Shown here one piece after another: positions 15,310 through 23,622 of a stretch of DNA of 36,585 nucleotides. The stretch comes from Bdellovibrionales bacterium (GTDB lineage: Bacteria > Bdellovibrionota > UBA1018 > JADZFF01): the NCBI GenBank assembly GCA_020850015.1, contig JADZFF010000155.1:1-36585 (forward strand), given 5' to 3'. Numbering within the stretch: position 1 is the first letter of the stretch; each line of letters starts with the position of its first letter. The position numbers were made by a program, and so were the translations under genes. The notes below the pieces were generated by a model. It was not told the origin of the DNA. It did no database searches and saw only the letters and a program-made list of their open reading frames with translations.

Positions 15310-16095
15310 ATGGGCAAGAAGTACGCTCTCATCGACACGGACTCAGTCGTCACCGACCGCGGCATCCGCCTTTACCGCATCAAACACTCCGAAACGGGCG
15401 AGCTGGGGGGATACCTCCAGTCCGAGAAGAACCTCTCCCATGAGGGAACCGCCTGGGTGCGCGACGAGGCGCGCGTGCTCGGGAACGCGATCGTCTGCGA
15501 CCATGCCCAGGTCTCGGGCGAAGCCTGGGTGTTCGACGACGCCGTGATCGGCGGCAACGCGCAGGTCATGGCCAATGCCTGGGTGTTCAACAGCGCCCAC
15601 GTCTCGGGCGACGTCCGGGTGGACCGCCATTCGATCGTATGCGGGAACGCCAAGGTTTTCGAGAATGCGTGGGTGAAGGGGCATGGGCGCGTCTCCGGCT
15701 CTGCCCAGGTGCGCGGGCACGCCATCGTTTCCGGCGACGCGCAGATCTCCGGCGAGGCCGAGGTCACGGACCACGTTCATGTCGACGGCGACGCCCGAGT
15801 CCGGGGGTCAGCCCGAGTCTCGGGGCATGCCCAGGTTTATGGCGACGCGCTGATCTCGGGCGAGGCCAGAATCAGCGGCAACTGCCGCATCTTCGGGAAC
15901 GCCCGCGTCTCGGGCTCCTCGGAGGTCAGCGACGGCGCCCGCGCTTTCGCCGACGCCCGCGTGAACGGCAAGGCCCGCATCGGCGGCTCCGCCTGGATCC
16001 ACGAGCGCGCGCACATCACGGGCCGCACGCGCATCATGGGCACTGCCCGGGTGGGCGGCGCCGAGAAGATCGACCGCGACGACGGCGAGGAGTGA
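15310..16095 (+). CDS. YdcK-like left-handed beta-helix (hexapeptide repeat) protein
   Basis: This 261-residue protein has a short N-terminal lead-in (RLYRIKHSETGELGGYLQSE), the entry motif of YdcK-type proteins. More than thirty hexapeptide-like turns follow (for example AQVSGEAWVFDD, ARVSGHAQVYGD, ARISGNCRIFGN) and run to near the end. These repeats wind into a left-handed parallel beta-helix. No acyl- or nucleotidyl-transferase catalytic domain is attached. There is no signal peptide, so it is probably cytoplasmic and structural or a scaffold. The start is chosen at ATG 15310 with AAGGGAAG directly upstream. It is a single-gene unit, convergent with doxX. Confidence 0.85.
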   Translation: MGKKYALIDTDSVVTDRGIRLYRIKHSETGELGGYLQSEKNLSHEGTAWVRDEARVLGNAIVCDHAQVSGEAWVFDDAVIGGNAQVMANAWVFNSAHVSGDVRVDRHSIVCGNAKVFENAWVKGHGRVSGSAQVRGHAIVSGDAQISGEAEVTDHVHVDGDARVRGSARVSGHAQVYGDALISGEARISGNCRIFGNARVSGSSEVSDGARAFADARVNGKARIGGSAWIHERAHITGRTRIMGTARVGGAEKIDRDDGEE

Positions 16096-16102
16096 GCCCC
16101 GC

Positions 16103-16516
16103 TTACCCGGCGCGCTTCAGCCGGAGTTTCTCCAGGATGGTGTCCGCCGAGAAGCGCCCGCCGCCCATCAGGGCCAAGGTCACGAAGGGGAAGAAGTACA
16201 GAAGCGCGAACTCCATCCTGGACCAGGGGTCGTTGGCGTGGACGATGAACGCCGCCACGCCCATGGTGACCGCGAGCGGCACCGCCGCCATGCGCGTGAA
16301 AATTCCGAACACCAGGGCGAGCGAGCAGAACACCTCGGCGAAAACCGCGAGCACCAGGGAAAGCGGAGCCCCAAGCCCGATGGGATCGGAGAATTGGTGC
16401 ATCGTCGTGCCGAAGTTCAGAAGCTTGTCCCAGCCGTGGGAGAGGAACATCATCCCGCCAAAAGACACTCTCAGGATGAGTAGGCCGAGATCGCGCATCA
16501 GAATACTGTTACCCAT
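16103..16516 (-). CDS. DoxX family membrane protein
   Basis: This 137-residue protein has four membrane helices. DoxX hallmarks are LILRVSFGGMMFLSHGWDK in helix 1, an AVFAEVFCSLALVFGIFTR turn, and FALLYFFPFVTLALMGGGRFSADTIL at the end. DoxX-like proteins are inner-membrane partners of quinone-linked or redox enzymes; their role is often unassigned. The ATG (16516) overlaps the 3' end of pyrE by eight bases, so translation is probably coupled. Confidence 0.9.
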   Translation of the reverse strand: MGNSILMRDLGLLILRVSFGGMMFLSHGWDKLLNFGTTMHQFSDPIGLGAPLSLVLAVFAEVFCSLALVFGIFTRMAAVPLAVTMGVAAFIVHANDPWSRMEFALLYFFPFVTLALMGGGRFSADTILEKLRLKRAG

Positions 16517-17195
16517 GGTCGCTTCCTCCGTATTGGCTGCGGTATTCCTCGATCTTGTCTTTGAGCTCCCGGCTGATCAACCTCTTTCCGTCGATGGCGT
16601 GCGACTCTAGATGGGTCATGACCTCGTCCAGGGTCACGATCGCCACCGCTGGCATCGCGAGCTCGTCGGCGAGCTCGGCCAGGGCCGTGAGCTTCCCCTT
16701 CCCTCTTTCCTGCCTATCCACGCTGACCACCAGCCCGGCGAGCTTCACGCCCCCGGCGGCCTGGACCAACGGAACGACCTCACGGACGGCCGTCCCCGCC
16801 GTGACCACGTCCTCGATCAGCAGAACCCGATCGCCGGCTGCGGGCGCCTGCCCCACGAGGCTCCCGCCCTCGCCGTGGTCCTTGGCCTCCTTGCGGTTGA
16901 AGCAAAAACCGCGGTCCGCGCCGAATTTCGTGGCCAGGGCGATCGAGGCCGCGACAGCCAAGGGAATGCCCTTGTAGGCCGGCCCGAACAGGAGCTCGAA
17001 GCGGTCGAGCCCAATCCGGTCCTGGATGCACTCCGCGTAGAACTCGCCCAGGCGCGCGATCTGCGCGCCCGTCCGGTAGCGGCCGGTGTTGATGAAGAAC
17101 GGCGATTTCCTACCGCTCTTGGTGGTGAATTCGCCGAAGCTCAGCACCCCGGCGCGCACCATGAAGTCGATGAACTCCCGCTTGTAGGGCTGCAT
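16509..17195 (-). CDS. pyrE: Orotate phosphoribosyltransferase
   Basis: This 228-residue enzyme converts orotate and PRPP to OMP in pyrimidine synthesis. The PRPP-binding loop VLLIEDVVTAGTAVREV is intact (acidic pair before TAG). Preceding motifs include SGRKSPFFINTGRY, LLFGPAYKGIPLAVAASIAL and FNRKEAKDHGEGGSLVG, the flexible catalytic loop. The protein starts with a typical short helix (YKREFIDFMVRAGVL). It is divergently transcribed from the TPR/winged-helix gene with only 22 bases between start codons, so a promoter of one gene must lie inside the other's 5' end. Confidence 0.95.
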   Translation of the reverse strand: MQPYKREFIDFMVRAGVLSFGEFTTKSGRKSPFFINTGRYRTGAQIARLGEFYAECIQDRIGLDRFELLFGPAYKGIPLAVAASIALATKFGADRGFCFNRKEAKDHGEGGSLVGQAPAAGDRVLLIEDVVTAGTAVREVVPLVQAAGGVKLAGLVVSVDRQERGKGKLTALAELADELAMPAVAIVTLDEVMTHLESHAIDGKRLISRELKDKIEEYRSQYGGSDHG

Positions 17196-17209
17196 GACCG
17201 CACTATAGC
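17182..17209 (+). promoter_or_regulatory. Candidate promoter for the TPR/winged-helix gene, inside pyrE's 5' end
   Basis: TTGTAG (17182-17187) and TATAGC (17204-17209) are 16 bases apart. Transcription would start around 17216-17217, one or two bases before the GTG at 17218, giving a nearly leaderless mRNA. Confidence 0.4.
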
Positions 17210-17217
17210 ATCACGGA

Positions 17218-18717
17218 GTGCGCCCTGAGATCGCCGAGATCCGAAATCTGGCTGAAGGCGGCCGCGAGAAGACAGCCGTCAGCCGCATCACTGGCCTTCT
17301 GGCGCGCCGCACCCGACTGACCCGCTCCGAGCTCGTGGAGCTCGCGCACTGCGCGCGCATCGCCCATCGTCCCGATCTGAGCCTTCGCGTACTGGGCAGG
17401 CGCGTGCGGCCTCGGGGGCGGGCGGGCTCCGCTCCGACGGACCTCGAGCTCCTGCAGTACGGAATGGCGCTCGGCGAGCTGGGGGCGATCCGCGAGGCGA
17501 TCGAGACCCTGGCCCGCGTCGACGCGAAGAAACACCCCCGCGCGCTCCTGTTCCGCTCGCTAGCGGAGTTCCGGGTCTGGAACTGGGCGCCGGTGCTCGA
17601 GCCCCTCCGCGCGCTCGCGGCCCTCCCGAAACTTCCGGCCCCTGACGCCATGGCGGTCCAGATCCGGCTGGCGGCCGCGTGGATTCACGGATTCTCCCGA
17701 TACGAAGAGGGTCTGAAGGCCCTGGAGGCGGCTGAGTCCCTCGGCGCGATCCCGGGAACCCACCGAACCTTCCTCTACGTCGACGTGCACCTCCTCAGGG
17801 TGCAGGTGTACGTGCTCAGCCGCCGGCTCGCCGAGGCGCGCGCGGAGCTCCAACACCTTCAGGCCCTGACCTCGAGCGACGCTCCGAGCCTTCAGCGCTA
17901 CACGAAGCTGTGGCAGAGGCTTCTGGAGTTCACCGAGTCGGGCGACGCGGCCGCTCTCCGCCGCGATCTCGCCGCGCTCAAACGCACCCACGCGGCCGCC
18001 GGCGAGTGGCATCGGGAGCGCACGGTGGACTACTACCTGGCCACCTCCCTGGGCGACACCGAGCTTCTGAGGCACCTCTGGTTCGGCACGCCCTGGCCGG
18101 CCTTTCGCAAGCGCGTGGAGGACGCTCTCGGAGGCGCGCCCCCCCTGGGGCCCTACTCGTGGCGCCTCTCGGGCGGAAGCAAATCCCCCTGGCTCGACGT
18201 CACCACCGGCGAGTCCTCCTGGGGCCCTCTGCCGCTCAAGACGGGCCAGACCGCCCAACGCATGCTCGCGGCCCTGGCCCAGGACTTCTACCGCCACTCC
18301 AACGCGGCGGAGCTGCTGGAGTGCGCTTATCCGGGCGAGTACTTTCATCCCACCGCCTCGCCCCTGAAGCTGCGGCAGGCGATGGCGCGGCTGCGCGCCT
18401 GGATCCGGAGGTATCAGGTGCCGCTGATCGTCCGCGAGAAGGCGGGGCGCTACCACCTCGAAGCCACGGGGGCTCTCACCTTGCGAGTGGGCAGCCCGGA
18501 CGACGCGGCTCTCGGCGATCTGCGCGTCCGGCTCGAGGACCTGCGCCGGCTGACGGGGGATGCGCCGCTCGCGGTCTCGCAGGCGGCGAAGGAGTGGAAG
18601 GCAACCCCGCGTACCGCTCTTCGGCTCCTCAAGCGGGCGGTGGGAGCCGGGCTCGCCGAACGCCTGGGCCGAGGGCCCGCCACGCGCTACCGGCTGAAGC
18701 CTCTCAGATCCCCTTGA
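17218..18717 (+). CDS. TPR-containing regulator with two C-terminal winged-helix domains
   Basis: This 499-residue protein has an alpha-helical, TPR-like region (about residues 1-300) rich in Ala/Leu/Arg helices. A linker (SPWLDVTTGESSWG, about 322-335) follows. A winged-helix domain (about 335-420) has the OmpR/SARP pattern: GQTAQRMLAALAQDF, AAELLECAYPGEYF, LRQAMARLRAWIRR, ending in AGRYHLEA. A second wing-like HTH (about 435-497) has LAVSQAAKEWKATPRTALRLL and a GLAERLGRGPATRYRLKPL wing. It is probably a cytoplasmic transcription factor sensing protein partners through the TPRs. SARP/BTAD proteins normally carry the wHTH first, so the order here is reversed. The GTG start follows GAG closely; the divergent pyrE may or may not be a target. 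Confidence 0.62.
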   Translation: MRPEIAEIRNLAEGGREKTAVSRITGLLARRTRLTRSELVELAHCARIAHRPDLSLRVLGRRVRPRGRAGSAPTDLELLQYGMALGELGAIREAIETLARVDAKKHPRALLFRSLAEFRVWNWAPVLEPLRALAALPKLPAPDAMAVQIRLAAAWIHGFSRYEEGLKALEAAESLGAIPGTHRTFLYVDVHLLRVQVYVLSRRLAEARAELQHLQALTSSDAPSLQRYTKLWQRLLEFTESGDAAALRRDLAALKRTHAAAGEWHRERTVDYYLATSLGDTELLRHLWFGTPWPAFRKRVEDALGGAPPLGPYSWRLSGGSKSPWLDVTTGESSWGPLPLKTGQTAQRMLAALAQDFYRHSNAAELLECAYPGEYFHPTASPLKLRQAMARLRAWIRRYQVPLIVREKAGRYHLEATGALTLRVGSPDDAALGDLRVRLEDLRRLTGDAPLAVSQAAKEWKATPRTALRLLKRAVGAGLAERLGRGPATRYRLKPLRSP

Positions 18718-18853
18718 GCACGCCCCCGTCGGCCGCGATGGCCTGGCCGGTGACGTAACCCGCGCGATCGGAGTACAGGAAAGCCGTGAGGTCGCCCATC
18801 TCTTCCGTGCTTTCCATCACGAGCGCGCCACGCCCCTGGATCCCGAGATCCAT
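18704..18853 (-). pseudogene. C-terminal remnant of a short-chain dehydrogenase/reductase
   Basis: The minus-strand frame ending TGA at 18706-18704 encodes STEEMGDLTAFLYSDRAGYV, then TGQAIAADGGVLKGI. This is the standard C-terminus of FabG-like SDR enzymes (EE..D.v.FL.SD.A.yvTGq...vDGG). Only about 50 residues remain; the Rossmann fold and the Tyr-x-x-x-Lys active site are absent. The sequence above it jumps straight into the end of the rhodanese gene. The relic also overlaps the 3' end of the plus-strand regulator gene by 14 bases. A deletion that fused this region to the rhodanese/Pro-rich gene pair is the likely origin. Confidence 0.7.
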
Positions 18854-18859
18854 GCATCT

Positions 18860-19318
18860 CTACTTCTTCTTTCCTTCGGCCCTGGGCGCCGGGCCACCCT
18901 CCACGGGAAGGCCCGAAGACATCCAGCCCGAGAAAGGACCCAGGTTCGCCACCTCGAAACCCTGGCGCTTGAGCTCTCGTGCCACGAGCTCCGCGCGCCG
19001 ACCCGACGCGCAGTAGGCCATGATGAGCTTGTCCTTGGGGAGCCGCTTCACGAAGTCATCCCAGGCCGCGCCCTTGGCCTCGAAGGCCGAGAAAGGGAAC
19101 TTCATCGCGCCCTGCGCCCAACCGCTCGTGAGCTCGCTTTCCTCGCGGACGTCCACGAGCACGGCGAATCCGTTGCGAAGCTGCCCCATCGCCTCCACCG
19201 GGTCGATCCTGCGCGCCGCCTGAGGTTTTTCCGTGCAAGCCCCGGCGCTCGCGAGCGCAAAAAGAAGCGCCGCCCAGCCCAAGGCCTGTCGCGCGGTCAA
19301 ATTCCGCATTTCCATCAT
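18860..19318 (-). CDS. Rhodanese-domain lipoprotein
   Basis: This 152-residue protein has a signal peptide with a lipobox-like AGAC (Cys28) and then a single rhodanese domain. It carries VLVDVREESELTSG, the active-site loop Cys103-Ala-Ser-Gly-Arg-Arg (AYCASGRRAE), and the GFEVANLGPFSGWMSSGLPV tail that ends rhodanese folds. The catalytic Cys is present, so sulfur transfer or redox handling in the periplasm is possible. The ATG overlaps the stop of the upstream Pro-rich gene by four bases (ATGA), showing translational coupling. The Lys-rich C-terminus (EGKKK) is probably disordered. Confidence 0.88.
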   Translation of the reverse strand: MMEMRNLTARQALGWAALLFALASAGACTEKPQAARRIDPVEAMGQLRNGFAVLVDVREESELTSGWAQGAMKFPFSAFEAKGAAWDDFVKRLPKDKLIMAYCASGRRAELVARELKRQGFEVANLGPFSGWMSSGLPVEGGPAPRAEGKKK

Positions 19319-19881
19319 CTCCCCTTCCCCGGCGGCGGCTGAGCCTCGGCCGGATTCTTCCGCGGCGGGCGCTTCATGCGGTACCGCTCCAACTGCGCTT
19401 TTGACATGCGCACGTTCACCTCTTCGCCCGGCGCCAGGCTCGGCACCTTCGCGAACAGCGAGCGCGGGAGCCGGTACCAGTCCCTGCCGATGTTCACCTC
19501 CACGGCGTCCTTCGTGAAATCCCCGACGAGCGCCCGGTGTTTCGGCAGCGGAGGCTTGGGCTTCCTCGGCTCCTCCCGCGGGCGGGTGTAGATCGCCTCG
19601 TAGGTCTGGGATCCCTCGCGCGACTCGGGATCAAAGGCGGGCTCGGGCGGCGGCACCGCCACAGGCTGGGTCGACCCGAACTCGGTCATACCCTGCGTGG
19701 CTTTGCTCTCCCTCGCCCCCTGATAGGGGCCGGCGCTCTGGGGCGGCTGCACGGGCGGCGCGGGAACCTGCACCTGCACGGGCTCCGCCGCATCCACGAC
19801 CAGGGGAGCCGCGAGCGCGCCCTGAACAAAGAGCAGGGCGATCAGGCCTAAGGACTGGAGTCCGAGTGGGGCGGGTGCCAT
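19315..19881 (-). CDS. Secreted proline-rich protein of unknown function
   Basis: This 188-residue protein has a signal peptide (cleavage about residue 24, LAA). A Pro/Gln/Val-rich linker (about 30-125) is followed by a compact basic C-terminal part: HRALVGDFTKDAVEVNIGRD, then WYRLPRSLFAKVPSLAPGEEVNVRMSKAQLERY. The C-terminal block looks like a small beta domain. I do not recognise a family. It is translationally coupled to the rhodanese lipoprotein, so the two probably act together in the envelope. Confidence 0.65.
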   Translation of the reverse strand: MAPAPLGLQSLGLIALLFVQGALAAPLVVDAAEPVQVQVPAPPVQPPQSAGPYQGARESKATQGMTEFGSTQPVAVPPPEPAFDPESREGSQTYEAIYTRPREEPRKPKPPLPKHRALVGDFTKDAVEVNIGRDWYRLPRSLFAKVPSLAPGEEVNVRMSKAQLERYRMKRPPRKNPAEAQPPPGKGR

Positions 19882-19904
19882 GCCCCTCAGTCTACCAAAC
19901 TTCG

Positions 19905-19945
19905 AAAAAAGAAAACCCCCGCCGTGGCATCGCCGCCGGCGGGGG
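19905..19945 (-). terminator. Intrinsic terminator of the subtilisin gene
   Basis: On the minus strand a 9-bp GC stem (19937-19945 with 19916-19924) is followed by a broken T tract (19915-19905). It lies 30 bases past the protease stop codon. Confidence 0.8.
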
Positions 19946-19974
19946 CATCGATTCTTGGGCCCAAAGCTCCGCGA

Positions 19975-21420
19975 TCAGAGCCCGTCGACGATGTCGATCA
20001 GGGCTTCCATCATGCCGTCCTGGACGGCGTTCAGGAGATCCACGGTGGCGGCCGAGCTCGGGTTCGACTCGAAGGTCGCAGCCGCGCGCGCCGCCTTGGC
20101 CAGGTTCAGGCGTCCGCCGGAAACCGTGACATTGGCGAGCGAGGGCAGCGCATCGGTGGAGGCCATCAGCAGGCGCTTGATCTCCAGCGAGGCCGCGGCC
20201 GGATTCTCATCCGCGAGCTCCAGGAAATCGTTGCTCGCCACGCTGTAGAGGAACCCGATGGCGCCCGCCACATGGGGGGTGGCCATCGAGGTGCCCGTCA
20301 TCGTGCGCGCGGAGTTACCGGGCACGAGCGACAGGATGTCCGTGCCAGGGGCGCCGAGGTCGATGTGCGTGCGGCCGTAGCCCGCCGAGTTGTACTTCAC
20401 ATCGTCGCGCGTGGTGTTCGTCACGGCCACGATGAAGTCGCTGCTGCAGGCGGTGGGCACGTCGCCCTGCGCGTCCACGTCCACGTTTCCGTTGATCGTG
20501 GCCGAGGCGGAGAGAACGCCCACCTGGCCGAGCTGGTTGTACATGTCGTTCCAGGCCGGGTACTCGCCCGTGTTGCAGTCGGCGTAGTCGTAGCCGAAGC
20601 TCGAGTTCGTGGCCACCACGTTGGCGCCCTTGCGGCCGCCGCTCTCGATCCACAGGCGTTTCTGCGCGAGCACGTAACCGTAGGCGCGTAGGACGTTCGC
20701 CGAGGAGAAGCTGCCCACGCTGATGGACATGATCTTCACGTTCCAGTTCACGCCTACGACGTGTTTCGTGTTGTCGCCGCGCGCGCCCACGATGCCGGCC
20801 ACGTGCGTGCCGTGCGAGGACGAACCGATGTTGCCCGTGTTCGAGGTCGCGTCCCAGCCGTAGATGTCGTCCACGAAGCCGTTTTCGTCGTCGTCTTTGG
20901 CGTTGCCGGGGATCTCGCCCGAGTTCACCCAGGCGTTCGTGATGAGGTCTTCATGGCGGTAGTCGATGCCACCGTCGATCACGGCCACCACGATGTCGCG
21001 GCCAGCGCGGTCCAGTCCGCCGGTTCCGAGCTCCCAGGCCTCGAGGGCGTGGATGTCGGCGCCTTCTTTGGTGCGGTTCTTCAGGCTCCACTGCTCACTG
21101 AAGCGAGGGTCGTTCGGAGCGGCGCCCCGGAGGGTCATCTCGTGGTTCGGCATGGCGTACATCACGCCCGCGGTTTGGTTCAGCTTCGTGCGGATCTCGC
21201 CCGCCTTGCTCTTGTCCTTCGAGCTCACGAGGTAGAGGCCGCTTCCGGCCACCAGCTCCTCGACCTGGGCCGAGGCCTGGCCCAGGGCCTCGCGAACATC
21301 CTGGGCGGACATGCCCGGTGCGAACTTCACGATCGCGCCCTTGGAATAATCGGCCGCCTGCGCCGCCGAAGCCACCAATGTCATCCCTGCGACCAGCGCA
21401 AGGCTCTTACAAACTTTCAT
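19975..21420 (-). CDS. Secreted subtilisin-family (S8) serine protease
   Basis: This 481-residue protein has a signal peptide ending AQA (about residue 22). An inhibitor-I9-like propeptide follows (about 23-95: GAIVKFAPGMSAQDVREALG ... MYAMPNHEM). The catalytic domain carries Asp149 (VVAVIDGGIDYRHEDL), His203 (SSHGTHVAGI) and Ser378 (TGTSMATPHVAG), so the triad is complete. An acidic DDDENGFVDDIYGWD segment before the His loop resembles the calcium-binding insert of proprotein-type subtilases. A C-terminal helical extension (about 410-481) follows the fold. It is probably exported for nutrient protein degradation or processing. It has its own terminator and a 480-base upstream region, so it is likely a single-gene unit. 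Confidence 0.95.
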   Translation of the reverse strand: MKVCKSLALVAGMTLVASAAQAADYSKGAIVKFAPGMSAQDVREALGQASAQVEELVAGSGLYLVSSKDKSKAGEIRTKLNQTAGVMYAMPNHEMTLRGAAPNDPRFSEQWSLKNRTKEGADIHALEAWELGTGGLDRAGRDIVVAVIDGGIDYRHEDLITNAWVNSGEIPGNAKDDDENGFVDDIYGWDATSNTGNIGSSSHGTHVAGIVGARGDNTKHVVGVNWNVKIMSISVGSFSSANVLRAYGYVLAQKRLWIESGGRKGANVVATNSSFGYDYADCNTGEYPAWNDMYNQLGQVGVLSASATINGNVDVDAQGDVPTACSSDFIVAVTNTTRDDVKYNSAGYGRTHIDLGAPGTDILSLVPGNSARTMTGTSMATPHVAGAIGFLYSVASNDFLELADENPAAASLEIKRLLMASTDALPSLANVTVSGGRLNLAKAARAAATFESNPSSAATVDLLNAVQDGMMEALIDIVDGL

Positions 21421-21905
21421 GGATTACGATCCCCCCGGTCATCTCTGCGGGCGTCTCGGCTTTGTCGAAACCGCCCTGTTGTCCGATCCCAAGGACCCAG
21501 CTTTTTGAGCCCTTTTTCGAGCTCCCTCACCGGTCCGCTTCACCCTTCTTCCCGGGCGCTTACCGCGCTCGGGAGCCCCAAGGTTCCGGTCGTTTATCCG
21601 CGCTGCATTAGAGCCGCAAGTCCCCCTGTCAATTTTTCAGGGTTCTGGCATGGCCACCCTGGACATCTGACCGGGAAATCCGCGAACCCTTGGGCCGGAT
21701 TTCCGGGCGCCTGGATTCGGCGAGAAGTGTCCCACAGATTTTTGGCGCGTCTACTGGGCGCCGGAATTTTTCTTAGAACGAGCCTTATATGTTCTGGGAA
21801 CAGCACGAATTCCAGGGCCCCTAACCCCCTGATTTCGTTGCCCCCTGCCCGTGGGGCCTGTTAGCTTTGAGACAATAAAACCCACGGCGGAAAGGGAACC
21901 TCACC
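21421..21905. other. Long divergent intergenic region upstream of the protease and PuuD-like genes
   Basis: About 485 bases contain no convincing ORF, tRNA or repeat. It must hold the promoters of both neighbours. A ribosome site GGAAAGGGAA (21890-21899) serves the gene at 21906. The middle part has several T-rich patches (near 21630 and 21765-21800) unusual for this genome. Confidence 0.4.
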
Positions 21906-22607
21906 ATGAGTTTCGCGCTCTTCTCTCAGCAAGGCCTCTACTTCTTCATGAAATGGCTGCACTTCTTTTTCGGGATCGCCTGGATCGGGCACCTCTATTA
22001 CTTCAACTTCGTGCAAGGCGCCTTCTTCGCGGAAACCGACGCGGGCACGAAAAACAACGTCACCTCGAAGCTCGTCCCCCGCGCCCTCTGGTGGTTTCGC
22101 TGGGGCGCCATGCTCACCTTCCTCACGGGCTGGTCGATGATCGAGATGCGCGCCCGGCTCAGCGGCTGGGAGCTTTTCATGACCTCCTGGGGCACCGTGA
22201 TCCTCACAGGCGCGATCCTGGGATCGCTCATGTGGGCGAACGTCTGGTTCGTGATCTGGCCGGCGCAGAAAGTGGTGATCGCCTCGGCGCAGGCCGTCGT
22301 GGGCGGAGGGCAGGCCAACCCCGCGGCGGCGGCTCGGGGAGCCCGCGCGCTCGTGGCCTCGCGCACGAACACGATGTTCTCGATCGCCATGCTCTTCTGC
22401 ATGGGCGCGGCGGCGAACCTCCCGATCCAGATGGGCCCCGAGTCGAACCTCACGCTCTACTGGGTGCTGGCCGTGGGCCTGATGGCCGCGCTCCAGGCCA
22501 ACGCGCTCCTCGGCAAGACGGGCCCGATGACCACGATCCGGGGCGTGATCAGCTCGGGCTTCGTGCTCACCGCCGGCCTCTACCTGCTGATGGAATTCTG
22601 TCTGTAG
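21906..22607 (+). CDS. PuuD N-terminal-type membrane protein without the cytochrome c domain
   Basis: This 233-residue protein has about six membrane helices. It matches the Urate_ox_N membrane domain of urate hydroxylase PuuD: KWLHFFFGIAWIGHLYYFNF at the start, RALWWFRWGAMLTFLTGW, MWANVWFVIWPAQK, and TMFSIAMLFCMGAAANLPIQ near the end. Full PuuD proteins carry a C-terminal cytochrome c (CxxCH), absent here; no other purine genes are in the window. Conserved His in the first helix suggest haem binding. The role is probably in a membrane redox chain but is unknown. Automatic annotations of this type are sometimes mislabelled as NusG-like. It ends in a terminator. Confidence 0.82.
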   Translation: MSFALFSQQGLYFFMKWLHFFFGIAWIGHLYYFNFVQGAFFAETDAGTKNNVTSKLVPRALWWFRWGAMLTFLTGWSMIEMRARLSGWELFMTSWGTVILTGAILGSLMWANVWFVIWPAQKVVIASAQAVVGGGQANPAAAARGARALVASRTNTMFSIAMLFCMGAAANLPIQMGPESNLTLYWVLAVGLMAALQANALLGKTGPMTTIRGVISSGFVLTAGLYLLMEFCL

Positions 22608-22619
22608 CCCTCCGTTCGA

Positions 22620-22658
22620 GGCGCGCGCGGAGGCCCCGGCCTCGCGCGCGCCAGTTTT
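22620..22658 (+). terminator. Intrinsic terminator after the PuuD-like gene
   Basis: A long GC stem (22620-22635 with 22638-22652, one bulge) is followed by TTTT at 22655-22658. It isolates motA from the preceding gene. Nothing else is seen between 22659 and the motA ribosome site. Confidence 0.65.
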
Positions 22659-22754
22659 CCGGCACCCACCCGGCAGCCCCTGCCCAGCCTTTCCCGCCCC
22701 CTTTAACGCCGCTTCCTCCCCCGCCGATGAGTCCGACGGGAGCATGGAGGCTTT

Positions 22755-23618
22755 ATGATCTTTATCCTTGGATTCGTGCTGGTGAGCGCCTGCGTGTTCG
22801 GGGCCTTCGCGGCCCACGGAGGAAACCTGCTGGTGCTCTGGCAGCCCTCCGAATACGTGATCATCGCGGGCGCGGCGGCCTTCTCGCTGCTGATCTCCTC
22901 GCCGGTTACCCAGATCAAAGAGGTGGTGCGCCAGACGATCGGCGCCATGAAAGACGGAGGCAGGAACCAGGCGGAGTACACCGAGCTGCTGCTTCTTCTC
23001 TATGAGCTCATCAAAACCGGCAAAGGGAACATCCTCGGCCTCGAGGCGCACGTGGAGAACCCAGAGACGAGCGAAATCTTCAACCGCTACCCGTCAGTGC
23101 TGAAGAACCACCACGCGGTGCACTTCATCGCGGATACCCTGAAGGTGCAGATCTCCTCGCCCGTGAGCCCTTATGATCTCGACGACCTGATGGACACGGA
23201 CCTGAGCTCCGCGCACAAGGAGGAACACAAGGCCGCCGCCACCATGGGCCGCATCGCGGACGCGATGCCGGGTCTGGGCATCGTGGCCGCCGTCTTGGGC
23301 GTCGTGAACACCATGGGCAAGCTGACTCAGGGCAAGGAAGTGATCGGTCACTCGGTGGCCGCCGCTCTGGTGGGTACCTTCATCGGGGTTCTGCTCTCGT
23401 ACGGATACTTGAACCCCCTCGCCGCCAAGATGGCCGACAACCTGGACGCCGAGGGGAAGTACCTAGAGGTGGCGAAGGCCGGGCTTCTCGCTTTCGCCAA
23501 GGACGCCTCGCCGAAGGTCTGCGTGGAGTTCGCGCGCCGCTCGGTGCCGCCCGCGGTGCGCCCCTCTTTCGAAGAGATCGATCAGGCCACCTCCAACGTG
23601 AAGGGTAAGGCCGCGTAA
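22755..23618 (+). CDS. motA: Flagellar motor stator protein MotA
   Basis: This 287-residue protein is the standard length. Four membrane helices surround a cytoplasmic domain of about 110 residues. Motifs are AAHGGNLLVLWQPSEYVII in helices 1-2, the conserved Pro-Gly turn PGLGIVAAVLGVVNTMG in helix 3, and ALVGTFIGVLLSYGYLNPLA in helix 4. This is the E. coli-like H+-type group (GAFAAHGGNL). Five MotA with two MotB form the ion-driven stator. The start is supported by GGAGG (22745-22749) at good spacing. motB follows after four bases. No other flagellar gene is in the window, so the motor may be supplied elsewhere. Confidence 0.96.
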   Translation: MIFILGFVLVSACVFGAFAAHGGNLLVLWQPSEYVIIAGAAAFSLLISSPVTQIKEVVRQTIGAMKDGGRNQAEYTELLLLLYELIKTGKGNILGLEAHVENPETSEIFNRYPSVLKNHHAVHFIADTLKVQISSPVSPYDLDDLMDTDLSSAHKEEHKAAATMGRIADAMPGLGIVAAVLGVVNTMGKLTQGKEVIGHSVAAALVGTFIGVLLSYGYLNPLAAKMADNLDAEGKYLEVAKAGLLAFAKDASPKVCVEFARRSVPPAVRPSFEEIDQATSNVKGKAA

Positions 23619-23622
23619 CACC

